A DNA stretch of 64,000 bases, from assembly GCA_036346375.1 (NCBI GenBank), contig CM070515.1, positions 14,654,423-14,718,422 on the forward strand, read 5' to 3'. A program made the position numbers and the translations under genes. The stretch's first letter is position 1. Every line of letters begins with the position of its first letter. Of this stretch, positions 1-12,010 are shown piece after piece. This DNA is from Guadua angustifolia (Eukaryota; Streptophyta; Magnoliopsida; Poales; Poaceae). The notes under the pieces were generated by a model. It searched no databases and was not told the origin of the DNA. It was given only the letters and a program-made list of their open reading frames with translations.

Positions 1-705
1 GCGTGGCATGTCTTTTTCGTCGCACTTTTTTCGCGCTTCCTCTGCGGTTCAGCTTTTACTTTCTTTTCCCCTGCGGTGCGCGTGCGTGCGGCTGTCATCT
101 GCGTTCATTTCTGCTCCGAGCGCCAGGCGGCCGACGCTGCGCAGCGCAGATGCACCCGTGCCGACCGCCGGGAGGGAGAGAAAAACCGCGAGAAAGCGGC
201 AGGCGGCGGCACTCGCGGCGTGCGCTGGCTCGATTGAGCAAAACTAACTTTACATGGGCGTGATATTTCGCAGTTGAGCTCGAGATCCAGAATCAGGTCC
301 TGCCTTTTACAATTTTTTTGAGTGGTCAAATAAAATTTCCAAACCTTCGTTTTTCGTTCTAAAAACCTCCGTAATTTTCAGCTGCCTACTCAGTTTAACA
401 GACTTCTCCTACTTCAAAGGTAGCAGGATCTCAAAATTCGTAAGCAAGAAAAAAATTTCGAAAAATACAGTCGTTCCACGTCACTTGTCGGCTTAACGAG
501 CCAGTCCAGGCCGTCTCCGCCGCTCCCCTACACCGCAACTCCCCTTCTCATCATGGGAAGCGAGAACTCGACACGGACGTCTCCCATGGCCGGAGACACC
601 AAGCTGCTCCTCGCGCGTATGCAATCATATTATCATCTTTGATTTAGAGTGTGTGCGCGACTGTACGTGATGTTTGATGATTTTTGCTCTTTGTCATGGG
701 GATAG
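1..705. other. No gene identified; GC-rich then AT-rich stretch
   Basis: The first 250 bases are GC-rich with overlapping short open frames in several phases and no recognisable product. At 553 an ATG opens a short frame (MGSENSTRTSPMAGDTKLLLA) that runs into a possible donor GTATGC at 617, so a first coding exon is conceivable, but no partner exon was found. A retrotransposon LTR begins at 706, directly downstream. Confidence 0.4.
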
Positions 706-3700
706 TGTCGGGATTTGAATCTGAAAATCCGGACCTCTGTGCAGATTCATCTTAGTCTAGCATCACGCTAATACATCTGAGGATAAGCAGTTGAAGTACC
801 ACAATCATACAGCGGAATTATTAATAAAATACTTCAAACATGAATATAAATGAGTTACACAACCTTATGGTCACCTTACATTAATTAAGCACACGCGAGC
901 GATAAATAACAAAGTAGCACAAGTTCAATAGCGGAAGCAAAAAGTACGTCAATGGACCCTCGTTACGCCACGAGCAGGCCAGCGAGGCTCAACCCTAATC
1001 CTCGACCTTCGGTGAACTCCTCTTCCCAAGCTGGCATAGTTTCTTCTTCTGAGGTTGTTGTTGAAGCAAGGATGAATATACAACATACTCAACAAGTCAT
1101 GCACAAATGCAGTCTTATTACTACATGCATGGGTTATTCCAAGGGAAAGGTTTAAATGGTTATTTTGCATAAAGCAGCATTTCTTTTAACGAGATACTCT
1201 TAAATAGATTAAAAGCGGTAAATCATTACTATAATAGTTAATTCCTCAGTTCTTTCCAAGAGTTTGGCACCTGACCCTAAGTTTGATTCATCGGTCTTTG
1301 GCACCTGACCACCTATTCCACAATTTTTATTTTTAAAATCTAACCCTTATTTGTAATCCCGAGCATTGTCCAATACATGGCACGACGCTATTCAATAGAT
1401 TTAACACACTCTGCAGAGGTCAGACACTTTACCCACAGGATACGATCGCTCACCACACAAGCGATTGATTGCAACAAAGTCTTTGGAGACTAACACTTAA
1501 CGATGAACCTCTCCATTGATTGCCTTTCTAACACTTCCTCTCACAGAGCCAAAGTTTAGAACGAGCCAAATCTGATTGGATGGGTACCAAGCCGCAAAGA
1601 CAGTACGCTCCCCGTCTGGTTACATTTTTGTGTAGCTCATGCCCGAGGTGTCAAAGGAAAGATATTAGAAACCTACTAAACTAGGTCCGTCCCATTAGGA
1701 CAAGTGGTTGTCTGGCTTCAGTTCAAAAGCTCGCAAGGTGAAGTCCTTAAGCATGTCGGGCAAGACATCCATTTTATATTTCTCGGCACCTGACCTTCAC
1801 CATCTTAATACATCCGTTGCCACACAGCCCACAGCACGAAGCTTTCTTGCCACTTGCCCCGGTCCAAAATATTTCCCACCCCGGTTTGCATTTATGCAAC
1901 ACATGCCAATGCACACTTCATTGCATTAGTAGAACCACACAGGTCGCTACCCCAATTCCATCTCATGGCATCATCGCATTATTCCAAAATGCGTTTCATA
2001 ATTGTTTAGTAAATATTCTTTTGCAAATTTGAAAGTCACTCCACGCATACAAGCATACTAAGCAGCTAATCACGGTCTAGCCTCCCGTGTTGGCTTTATA
2101 ATAGCAACCAACTCCATTTAATATCTTAGGTTGACAAGGATTGCAGGGCATACAATTAATATTAACAAGGTGGCATTAACAAGGTAGGATTATTATCTAA
2201 ACTACCCAAGATTAATCAACGTCATTTTCTTAATTAATATAGCATGCATAGTTTAAATGGAAATACATTTTTAAAAGTCTAGAGGCAAGATGGTCAAAGC
2301 ATGACTTGCCTTCGAACAGCAGTTGATTCTGGTCTGGCTCTTGCGATGGTTCTTCGAAATCCTCCTCGATGGCTTCCGGTAATTCGGAGTCTACGCGCAT
2401 TCAAGCGAATATACAATGAATACTCAATACAGACAACAAAATCAACTTTAAAAATAAATTAAAATTCACTAATAAATAGTTCACATTTCTACAAATTTTT
2501 AGGAACTGGAATCACCCAATTCCGAGTTAAAACGCAAAAGTTATAGCATTTGCAAGATTCTGAAAATTCGAGTAAATGAATAACCGAATTATTCTATTTA
2601 TTTTCCTACTGAAAATTCGGTTAAATCCTCTCGGCGTGACACGTGTCAACACCAGAGACAGCCACGTCGACACTGACACTGACATGTGGGCCCCGGATGA
2701 CGTCATCTTGGCGTCGGCACCTCGGCAGTCCTCCCATCGACAAGTGAGCCCGATAAAGCGAGTGCTCGGTCAGCCGGAAGCGACTGCTGGCGCTTCGCGC
2801 CGAGCAGTCCCGCGCCACAATATTTCCCGCTGTTGATTCAAATCCAGCGGTCGGCCCAAGTCTGGCGGCGAGGCTTTGGGCGCCACGCCGCAAATCTCGC
2901 CCTTAATCTAAGATCCGCGGCACTAACACACACGTCGACCGGGACACGTGGGCCGCCGGCCGCGATCGGATGGAAATCAACGGCGGTTACGAGACGATTC
3001 ATCGTGCTCGAGTCTATGCGGCGCAATCCAAGCCGGACATACCAAATCTAACGGCCATTATCAAAACATCTACGCAGCAGCTACGTGGACTACTCAGAAC
3101 CTCACGATGACAATCCAACGGCCATCATCAAGAGCTGCAACTATCGCTACGTGGACGTACCGGAGCGGTCGGATGGAGATCTGACGGTGCGGGGTACCCG
3201 AGCGATGCACAAAAGGCCGAGTCTACGTGGCGTGATCTGAGCCGGTCATCACGGTCGGACGACCATTATCAAGCAAAGACATCGGTCTAGCGCTTCTGAA
3301 GGGAAGGCGTGGCGTTACTGGAGCCGAAAGCGATGGAGATCCGACAGCGACGGTGAGCTGCGATCTTTCGAGAGTAAGCGGCGCTTGCTACGGAGTTGGG
3401 GAAAACGAGGTTAGCTACGGCGATTCCGAAGCGTCTCCGATGGAAGAGGTGGCCTACCCGACGCGTCTTGGCACGCAGCGAACTCGAGCGAGTCTTGGTT
3501 GCGACGAGGAGGCGGACGACGGCGAAAGGCAAGGAAAACCGAGAAGAGAGGAGAGGCTACTCGGTGAGCTCGGGCGAGCTAGAAAGCACGAGCTAACGGA
3601 CGAACGAGCCCGAATGTCGGGCGAGAGACCAATTTAATGGGCTATAGCACGGTCGTCGAGACGCCTTGGAGCGTGCAAATCCACCGCAAATCCTCGGCGG

Positions 3701-4262
3701 ACCTCACCGGCGGCGGTGCCTGATCGCGCCCTCCCGAGGTGCTCGGTCACCTCCCACCGTCCGATTGCGATCCGACGGCGCGGAAAGAGTAACGATTCGG
3801 CGATACGGTGCCACGTGTTGACATCCTAACGGCCAACTTACCGAGATCCAACGACCACGCTTGGCAAGCATGCGGCCCATCCACGACCGATTCGATCGCG
3901 ATCTTGCGGTCCGAGCGGCAGCGCTAGGGTTTAACTAGCCATGAGCACAAGTGTTGGGCCTTACCGACAATCGTATGTAAGGCCATTTTTCTGGTTTTAT
4001 CATTTAAAATATTTCTAGCAAGTCAAAGTATTTATTTGGGGCACTAAAAATACCCGAAAAATTCTAGAAAAATTTCAGAAAATATTTTAGGGCATTTAGA
4101 GTTTAAATAAAATATTTTTATTTATTTTTGATAATTAATTGCAAGATGTTTAATTATTCAAGAGAAGGATAATTTAAATTAAATGCAAATACATTTTAAT
4201 TAATTCACACAAATTTAAATAACTCCAAAAATTAAAATGGAGTCAAATTTTGGGACGTTACA
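706..4262. mobile_element. Solo LTR (about 3.6 kb) of a gypsy-type retrotransposon
   Basis: The segment begins TGTCGGGATTTG and ends GGGACGTTACA, so it has the TG...CA ends of an LTR, and it is flanked by a perfect 5-bp target duplication GATAG (701-705 and 4263-4267). No gag or pol reading frames and no second LTR copy are visible inside, so I read it as a solo LTR left by recombination between the two LTRs of a full element. The length and end sequences resemble the long LTRs of grass chromovirus (Tekay/Del-type) elements; that family assignment is from memory and tentative. The short open frames inside it are not genes. Confidence 0.8.
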
Positions 4263-4267
4263 GATAG

Positions 4268-5099
4268 CCCATCCGCAAAAAAAAGGTAATTCGACATATT
4301 TTTTTTCCAAACTGTAGTTCTGTAAGTTATTTTCTAGTTGTATTATGAACAGCTACAAGTAACTAGCACAAAATTACGGCAACAAGCTTTTTAGAAAAAT
4401 TGAAAAGGTGTCCATTTTTTTTTTGTAACTCCTCATTCAATTGAAGGGTGGGGGTAATTATTGAGGTTTGTTGTGTTAGTTTGTATTGACTGGTTTTTAT
4501 TGTGTGCTTTGGTTGGGTGTTCCCTTTGACTGTCTAGTGTGTTTAAGATTGTGAGTCAGGAATCTTTTATCTAGTGCACTAAAGTCTGAACTTCTATTGG
4601 TCAGAATTAATTCAAGTTTAGCGCATGCCTGCTAAAAATGTTGTAAAGGATAATGTGTTGTAGAAAATCCTCCAAGAGCAGACATTATCTAAACGGTTGT
4701 GCACTATCGTTGTCAGTGTTGCATTTTGATGAGCAAAACAAAGAAGCACTTAGCTGAGAGTATTAGTTGCAACCTGCAAGTCTGCAAGTGAACATTTCAT
4801 GGTGCAAATGTATGATCTGCGTTGCTTGAAGCTCACAAAAGTCTCTAATCATATATCTTTGGGGTGTCTATTTGACAGTTTAAACACAGGGTCTCTATCC
4901 TTGACAACTTTGGGAAGCTTGCCATCACACCTGTTGACAGCTCAAACCCATGCAGGGGTAGAGCTAGCCTATGATCAGGCCTCCGGCCGGCCCAGCTAGT
5001 CCACCGGACCACGGACTGTAACAAAGAGAAGAGAGATTGGTAATCCATGAGCCATAGCTCCCAGACCTCGGGCCATGGCCCAGGTGGCCTGAGGCCTAG
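4268..5099. other. Intergenic or intronic stretch, nothing recognised
   Basis: AT-rich sequence with no long open frame or repeat structure. Because an aminoacylase-like exon follows at 5100 with an acceptor-like AG, part of this may be intron of the same captured fragment. Confidence 0.4.
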
Positions 5100-5284
5100 A
5101 TCCGCCATTGAACCCATGGTGGCCTGTGTTCGAAGAAGCTGTGAAGAGAGCTAGTGGAAAATTTGGTAAGCCGGAGATATTTCCGGCCTCTACTGATTGT
5201 CGTTACTTCTGGGAACTTGGATTGCCAGCATTCGGTTTTTCTCCAACGGCGAACACACCAATACTGCTCCATGATCATGATGAG
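5100..5284 (+). pseudogene. Aminoacylase-1-like gene fragment (one exon)
   Basis: The frame reads NPWW, then KPEIFPASTD, then GLPAFGFSP, NTPILLHDHDE. This matches the C-terminal part of plant aminoacylase-1 (N-acyl-L-amino-acid amidohydrolase, peptidase family M20), a cytosolic zinc enzyme that removes acyl groups from N-acyl amino acids; the HDH near the end belongs to its conserved C-terminal block. The exon is bounded by AG just before 5100 and by GT at 5285, so it looks like a genuine exon. No upstream catalytic-domain exons or following terminal exon were found within several kilobases, and copia-derived sequence starts about 200 bp downstream. I infer an isolated fragment, either a broken gene or a captured exon, not a functional gene. 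Confidence 0.75.
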
Positions 5285-5469
5285 GTTTTTCACTGATCTC
5301 CGTTTGATACATTAATTTCATCGAGTTCTCAAATATTCTGCAGTGCATATCTGTAGAACTATAAACATCAACATGCACATATAACGACTGGCAACTGAAA
5401 CAGTAATATATTCTTTGCTGCACTGAAATCATTCATATCAAATTCACTGCTTAATTGTGCCTTCAATTT

Positions 5470-6008
5470 TGATATTTATGTCTTGTCTTTTACAACAATC
5501 AACATATCATCAATATATAGGAGCAAATAAATAGCTGAACTATTAACAGTCTTTTGAAATTTTGAGAAATCATAGAGGAGTCCAATCTCTTGTATCACTA
5601 TTTAGGTAATTGTTTCAAACCATAAAGAGGTTTCTTTAACTTGCAAGTAAAATTCTTCTTTTCCGGAATGATGTAACCTTCTAGTTGCTCTATATAAATG
5701 TCTTCTTCTAGTTCCCTATGTAATAACGTAGTTTTCACGTCCAATTGCTCAAACTCATAAATATGCATAGCCACAATGCTGAGTAAAGTACGAATAGAAC
5801 TTTGCTTCACAACTGGGGAAAATACATCTGTGAAATCAATATATAGAATTTGGCTATATCTTTTAGCAACGAGTCTTGCTTTGTACCTAACCTCTTCAGT
5901 TGGTGGTATACCTAGCAACGAGTCTTGCATTGTACCTAACCTCTTCGATTGGTGGTATACCTTCTTTCCTTTTAAAGATCCATTTGCAATGTATAGTCTT
6001 CTTCTCAA
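5470..6008 (-). pseudogene. Copia reverse transcriptase, N-terminal half
   Basis: The frame contains YKARLVAK, FTDVFSPVVK, RTLLSIVAM, QLDVKT and LYGLKQ, the conserved blocks of copia reverse transcriptase, which copies element RNA into DNA inside virus-like particles. The polymerase motif YIDDM, a variant of YVDD, lies near 5501-5516 but in a shifted frame relative to the part above 5598. A 49-bp tandem duplication at 5865-5962 disrupts the coding sequence. Downstream RNase H is absent. Pseudogene status is clear. Confidence 0.85.
5865..5962. repeat. 49-bp tandem duplication inside the copia RT
   Basis: The block starting AGCAACGAGTCTTGC at 5865 recurs at 5914, followed both times by GTACCTAACCTCTTC and GGTGGTATACC. 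The copies differ by only a few bases. It is a local duplication that arose within the dead element. Confidence 0.85.
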
Positions 6009-6644
6009 TTGTCAACTTGACCAGCTACCAAGTACCGTTCTTCTCAAGAGATTGCTTGTCATCATGCATGTCAGTTAGCCATCTTTCTAAATCACCAGAA
6101 GATATAGCATCTGAATAAGTTAAAGGCTCTACAATACCTTCAATTTCTTCTGCCACATTCAAACAATAAGCCACAATGTTGGCTTCAATCAACTTCTTGG
6201 GTGCTTGAATAATCCTCTTAGGCCTGTCAGTTGTAATAGAATATTGTGTTGATTGTGTAATAACAGGAACATCTTGTATGTTTTCCTTTTCAGCTCTGGT
6301 GTAAATCCTGAATCAATAACATGCTCCATCTGCATGCTTGATTTCTACTGCTCCTCAGTGGGAACGTTAATAGATGGTTTTTCATGCAACATAGCATATT
6401 CATCAGAGGTACATCTCTGTAATAACCACCTATCTAGTTTTAGGATTCCACAGTTTATAGCATTTCATACCAGATTTATAAGTAAGAAAAATGCACTTAA
6501 CAGCTCTATGCTCCAGTTTATCATTATTAACCTAAGCATAAAAAGGATGGCTAAATATTCATAAATTTGAATATTCTGCTAGAGAACTAGACTATATCTT
6601 AATTGGAGTCTTCTTATCAATTGCCAGGTTTGGTGACTGATTAA

Positions 6645-7218
6645 TCAAATAACAAGCAGTGTATGCGGTTTCAGCCCAATAACTCTTAGATAAGCTAAAA
6701 TTTGATAACATACAACATCCTTCTCTATAATAGTTTTGTTCATGCGATTAGCCACACCATTTTGTTGAGGAATACCAGGGACCATGTAGTGTCTCACAAT
6801 ATCGTCTGATCTGCATAAAACTTTAAATTGTCCAATACAGAACCCCATGCCATTACCGGTATGCAGCTTCTTTACATGCTTGGGAGTTTGTCTTTTCAAT
6901 CATAATCTTCCACTCCTTAAATGTTTGGAATACATCTAATTTGTGCTTTATTAAATATGGCCAAACTCTTCTTAAGTAATCATCGATAATGGTCAACATG
7001 TAGTTAGCACCTCCAAGCGATGGAGCAGCGGAGTTTTCCCATAAATCTGAGTAAACATAATCCAATATGCCTTTTGTAGAGTGAGTTGCAATGCTGAATT
7101 TCACCTTCTTTTGCTTGCCGAAGACACAGTGTTCACAAAACTTCAATTTGTTGATGCTTTGACCATCAAGAAGTACTCTTTTCATAACTCCATCATGCCA
7201 ATTTCTCTCATATGCCAA
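6645..7218 (-). pseudogene. Copia integrase region, broken into overlapping frames
   Basis: The upstream frame (6853-7218) reads CEHCVFGKQKKVKFS and then DLWENSAAPSLGGANYML and IDDYLRRVW. These correspond to the zinc-finger end of the integrase N-terminus and the start of the DDE core (the first aspartate block in copia is normally D-W-GP). The second frame (6645-6899) carries FCIGQFKVLC, RHYMVPGIPQQNGVANRMNKTIIEK; the PQQNGV-ER type motif holds the last catalytic acidic residue in intact copies, here altered. A frameshift separates the two halves. Integrase would insert the cDNA into the genome; this copy is dead. Confidence 0.85.
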
Positions 7219-7640
7219 AGATTAGTAGCATCAGAATTGGATGATTTGTTTGAGGTAATAGCAACATTACTTGAAATTGTAGTGCCTCACAAATAATATA
7301 GCTTGGCAGCCTTCATATCACCCTTCATCACAACAAAAACGCCTTTTGAAACCTTTAGAACTCCACCTCCACCAGAATATTTGTACCCTTTAGCACCAAG
7401 AGTACTAAGCAAGATAAGACCTCTCTTTAAATTTGGGATGTGTCGAACTTCTAGCAAAGTTCTGATAGTACCATCAAAAATCTTGATCTAGCTAGAATCA
7501 AAGCCTGCAATCTTGCATGGTATATTATCACTCATCAATACGGATCCACTTGGCGTAGCTTTGTAGTGAACGAACCACTCATGGTTTGGGCTCATGTGGA
7601 ATGTGCAGGCTGAATTAAGAATCCACTTATCGTCACTTTT
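7219..7640 (-). pseudogene. Copia protease and GAG-pre-integrase region
   Basis: The minus strand reads W-I-L-N-S-A-C-T-F-H-M-S around 7590-7625, then blocks similar to VRHIPNLKRGLI and LGAKGYKY. In active copia elements the first motif is D-S-(G/A), with the aspartate as the protease catalytic residue. Here that codon (7616-7614) is AAT, asparagine. The frame also has stops further on. The region lies between gag and integrase as expected for copia. Confidence 0.75.
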
Positions 7641-7744
7641 GGAACCACCAGCAAAGGCAATAAGAACATCACCATTAGAATCTTGCTTAGTAACAATGGT
7701 AGCTTTGGCTTCATACTCTTATTGATCGTTTTTAGAATTGTTAT

Positions 7745-8402
7745 TTATTTTCTCCTTTTTTTTACCCACCAGCACTCAGATATGTTATGTCCACCTTTCT
7801 TGCAAAACTTGCATGACTTGTACCTTCCTTTGGATTTTGATCTGCCTCTGTAATTTTTGCACGGGCTTTTGCATTTTATTTCACCGTTTGAACTCCTCTC
7901 TTGTTGCCTACCATGGACAATCAAACGTTCTGCATGTTTACTTGAACTTTCGATTGGAACCATGAGTTTCATATTTTCCTTCGCATGTGGTGCTTTATAC
8001 ACTTCATTAAGTTAAGAGTATCTCGGCTATATAAAATTGTATCTCTGAATGTTGATTATGAACTAGACAACGAGCATAAAAGAATAAGACCCAAATCTTC
8101 ATCATTATATTTTACCTCCTAGAGACTCGAGATCTAAGACTACTTCTTTGAATACTGTCAAGTGGTTCAATAATGACCCGTCTTCTGCCATCTTGTGCAA
8201 ATAAAACTTCTGCTTCAAATACATCTTGCTAGTTAGATATTTGGTCATATAAATCTGCTCTAGCTTCAACCATAATATGGTGGTGGTCTTCTTCTTGAAA
8301 ACCTCCTGCAGAATGATATTTGATAGATAAAGGTAAATGTGATATAAGGCCTTACGATATTTGCGTTGTTGCTCCTTTAGGGACCATGCGGTGGTCATCT
8401 TG
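7745..8402 (-). pseudogene. Copia Gag with CCHC zinc knuckle
   Basis: Two disconnected frames make up Gag, the capsid/nucleocapsid protein that packages element RNA. The upstream frame (8105-8398) reads ALYHIYLYLSN, LWLKLEQIYMTKYLTSK, LKQKFYLHKM and NHLTVFKEVV, the copia gag helical region. The downstream frame (7745-8002) has HAKENMK, the basic stretch RGRSKSKGRYK and the knuckle CKFCKKGGHNISEC, a C-x2-C-x4-H-x4-C pattern. About 100 bp between them no longer reads through. Confidence 0.85.
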
Positions 8403-9358
8403 CCAATCCCTAAAGAGCATCATCCAAATCGAGCTATGCTAGAACAGCTTGTATCTTAACTTACCAAAGAGAAAATATTGTATTTGGATCCAGCAATGAA
8501 AAATCATATTTCAAAGGTGCCGTGACGAAGAAATCCGTATGCTACAGTAAGTAACTGCTTGTGTTGCCATAGTTCCACGCGCACTGTTGCCAGTCGCTTT
8601 TGCGTGAACCAGTTACTGCCGCTGCTTTGGTTCACATGTTGATTCTTTTGTTGTTTTTTCCCTCCCCAATGCAAGGGAGCTACTTCTTTCTTCTCTTTGC
8701 ATAGGTTGGCGATGTTGGCACTGCTGCGTTCCCTATCTCTCTTCTTTCTATAGCACGTCGTGAGCAGCCGCACGGCACCGAGAGTCCAAGATGCTCTGCT
8801 GAGCATTGCTGCTGTTGCTCGGCTTTTATTTCATCGCTAGCCGCCTCTCGAAATCAATTTGTCGCTGCGCGTCAACAAGATCGGCTCAGATTTCGGCGCT
8901 GGAAGCAAACATCTCTCTGATGCCTTGATGGTACTTAGCGGCTTAGCGCTGTTGCTACTTCAGAATTGTATGCTGTTGTTGCTCGCTCTGCTTGGGATTT
9001 GCTGTGCTGCTGTGGCGATACATGAACACCACGCTGCGCTTCATGCGTCTGCTACACACGTAGCACGTCCTGGCTTGGCCTACCTGACGCCGCTGCTGTC
9101 GCCGAGATGTGGCTTGTATTGCTGCTCAACTTGACCACATCGTGTGCCATTGGAAAAGTGACACCTGCTTTTCTTCCATCTTGTGCCTCTCGCGAGTTGC
9201 GATCGGTAAGCGCTCGATCTGATCTTATTGCGCAGCCGCTCGGGGTGAAATCTGCTTTGGTTTCTCTTCGCCGCTCACAGTCGTTACAACAAAGGATGCG
9301 CTTCTCTCTTCGCCGCGCCACGCTCTGATCTTGCATCATCGAGAGAAGGATCTGCTGT

Positions 9359-9368
9359 TCTGATACCA
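9359..9368 (-). other. Primer-binding site of the copia remnant
   Basis: The minus strand reads TGGTATCAGA, the usual plant copia primer site complementary to the 3' end of initiator tRNA-Met. It marks the junction of the 5' LTR (above 9369) and the leader of the element. The nearly 1 kb of leader down to gag holds no credible gene. Confidence 0.7.
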
Positions 9369-10061
9369 CTTATTATAAATAATACATAAAAATAGAAAAT
9401 AGGAGACACAAATTTTTAAGTGGAAAAAACTAAGAACGTAAGAAATATAACCCTGTAGCCTTCGCTGCTCGGCTACTGCAACTTCGGCAATGCCGTGGAC
9501 GACAACATCCTCGTCACCCCGTGCCTCCCGTTGGGTCACCGAGCCGCTCTCGCCATCCATCCTCCACCGGTCGTCACTAGGAGGCTTTGCCTCGGCCAGC
9601 ATCGCGGCATGCTTGTTCCTCAGCACCACGTCCTTGTCCCCGACAACCGCATCATCATGACGGCACATGCAGCGTCCGGTCCGAGCCGTCCTGTCCATGC
9701 ATGATTTTGTTTCCTGGTTGCGCACAGAAAGAGGTATTGTCACCCAGGTGGAAGTTTATCGATTCTCCTACATGCCATATTTGGCTGGTCGAAGTTTGCC
9801 ATATTTAGCAATGCATAAGTCTATGGCTGGCTTGCAACATCAGCCCCTCTCTGGTGATCTACACTGTTGCTCTCAAGTGATCATCTTCTGTTGCGAGCTC
9901 TCCCTCACTAAAAGAATCTTCAGTTGAGAGTGATTTGTATCAGGGGTGGACTTCGTCATTGCCCTTGGCCCTGGGAAGCACAAACTCCATCACAGCCTGT
10001 AGTGTTGACGACAAACAAGCATACAAGAGAGCCTGCCATCCTCAGTTTTTCAATCCTGTCT
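9369..10061. other. Probable copia 5' LTR and unassigned flank
   Basis: Sequence directly outside the primer-binding site should be the copia 5' LTR, but I cannot find its outer TG end or a second copy to confirm it. A GC-rich block at 9480-9700 has open frames on both strands without recognisable domains. Confidence 0.35.
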
Positions 10062-10226
10062 CAGCTTTTCAAATACATCGGTGTGAAGCTACCAAAGGGT
10101 GTATTGCTTTATGGACCTCCTGGTTCTGGAAAGACCCTTATTGCTCATGCTGTTGCAAATGAGAGGAGCATTCTTCTTTAAGATTAATGGTCCAGAGATC
10201 AAATCCAAGCTAGCAGGAGAGGGGGG
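10062..10226 (+). pseudogene. CDC48/p97 AAA-ATPase fragment
   Basis: The frame reads LFKYIGVKLPKGVLLYGPP, GSGKTLIAHAVANE, with an intact Walker A motif GPPGSGKT. The +1 frame then continues with FFFKINGPEIKSKLAGE. This is the first ATPase domain of CDC48/p97, a hexameric segregase that pulls ubiquitinated proteins from complexes and membranes. Only about 55 codons survive, with a one-base frameshift after VANE and no Walker B or other exons nearby. I read it as a dispersed gene fragment, not a gene. Confidence 0.85.
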
Positions 10227-12005
10227 AAAAGTCTCACCTTGGTGATTTCAACTCTCCTCGACTCTGTTCTACAACTCTACTTTATATCAAGCGTTGACCT
10301 GCACTCTTCCCCAGCAACTTTTCCAATGCCAAACACATAGTTTGCCAAAATTCATCATCCGCGCCGTTCAAGGTCATGCCTTGGCATCAATCTACGCTAC
10401 CTCTGTTGATAATCTTCTGTTCCAATCAATTGTTATAATGGATCTGTTGGAGATGGATTTTATTGCAATTGAGACCATTATACCTATTATTGGTGGTATT
10501 CATAGGGATTAATTATTGGCGACTTCTTCGATGATCCATCTTTTGTTACGGGTAATTGCGGCAAGATCCGCACATATAGTCTTGTGGAGTTGCAAGTATT
10601 TTTCAAGTCAATGAGTTATTTTAGGTTATACATGATTAAGGAGACTTTTTAAAAAATGTCAATTGAGGAGGCAACTGATTTTGATGTTTCATCACCGTTT
10701 GAATACGTTGCAATTTTGGATCGTTTGCATGACCATTATAGAGGTTTTGGCAACGTTAATTCTCAAGTATTTGATGCATTATACTCTTCGTAGTTTTACT
10801 AGTAAAGGTTTTGCTCTAATATCAATTTGAAATAAAGGTTTAAAGTGCAAGAAAGAGTTTGTTTCTGCATAGATACTACAACGTTGTTTAGTTGTCATTG
10901 CTCGATATGAGGAGTCTACTGTAATTTATACATTATTGATGACATGAGAGTTTTTTCTTCATCTTGATATTTTTGCAGGAACGGTTTCAACCATGTCATG
11001 GAATTTTAAGTATGTAGTTTGATGTACGTGATAGCTACACGTGCAAGTTGCTCTTTCAATGAGTATTGTTTACCAAATTTTATGTTCTAGATGGAGCATA
11101 TGAAATATCCATATGATGAGTTCATCACTATCTATCAAACATTATAGGTGATATCTTAGTTTATGCCATTTGATGATTGAGCATTTATTTTAGGATGTTA
11201 GTTGCACATACTTAGATTTTACTGGGATTATGAATTATTGAAGGCCCAAATTTCTTCGTCTGCTTTATTGATAGCTGTGTATTTGGATTGACTATTTCAG
11301 TCTTTCTCACTACCTTCTACTGGTTTACTCAATCTTGCTTCGCAAGAAGCGTTTAGATAAAATTATTCCAGTCTCTGTCTTTTGCACTACAAGTGCTTGG
11401 ATAGACTATTGTAGTCTTCTTTGTTCAGTAGTCCTTTGAATTTTTAACGTACTTAGTATTCATGGTGCTTAATTACCATAAGAGTTTTTTCCAGAGACAA
11501 TTTTATTAAGGATTTTCAGTTAAGGGAAGGTTTGATAAAGATAACTCAATATCCAACCAAATCAGGATTTCTCTAAATAAGTTGTCAGTCTATCTTCAAC
11601 AGATCCTTCTATATCTAGACTTTTTTAGCTGTATAAGCCACTCCATGTACATGTAATGTTGAGAGATTACAACGAATTTGTCTTCATGGTTTTGTCTCCC
11701 TTGTGAGCTTTTTCTACGTTAAATCTTGTGTCTGTTTTGTTGTGCTAAGCCTAACAAGTCTGCAATGGCTGGTATGAAATGTGTTGAAATATGGTGAAAC
11801 TTGCACCTAGAACTGGAAACTTGTTTCAAACTTGCTGAAATTTGGATCTAAGACTACATTGAAACTTCTATCACGTGGGATGCATTTCCAAACGGGAAAG
11901 CATAACGAGCAATAGGAGCTCCGAGCACAGGTTATGTTTGGCATTGCGGTGCCTTTTTAATATCATTTTTGTTTCTATTTTTGGATATGACATTAAGTTA
12001 AAATC
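10227..12005. other. AT-rich stretch without a recognised gene
   Basis: No long open frame, repeat or element end was recognised. A 45-codon frame beginning MSIEEATDFDVSSPFEYV around 10656 has a protein-like composition but no family I know. The gypsy element at 12011 begins immediately after the target site ACATG (12006-12010). Confidence 0.35.
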
Positions 12006-12010
12006 ACATG

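Larger units (their letters stand above)
5470..9368 (-). mobile_element. Truncated Ty1/copia retrotransposon remnant
   Basis: On the minus strand the order is primer-binding site, leader, gag with zinc knuckle, protease, integrase and the first half of reverse transcriptase, which is the copia order. The reading frame is broken repeatedly by stops and frameshifts. The RNase H region, polypurine tract and 3' LTR are missing; recognisable pol stops near 5470, close to the aminoacylase fragment. The 5' LTR should lie above 9369, but I could not define its outer edge or a target duplication. The element is old and cannot move by itself. Confidence 0.85.

Noticed and set aside
3353..3637. 94-codon open frame inside the solo LTR
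   Set aside because: LTR sequence with no conserved domain; overlapping frames on both strands are equally open.
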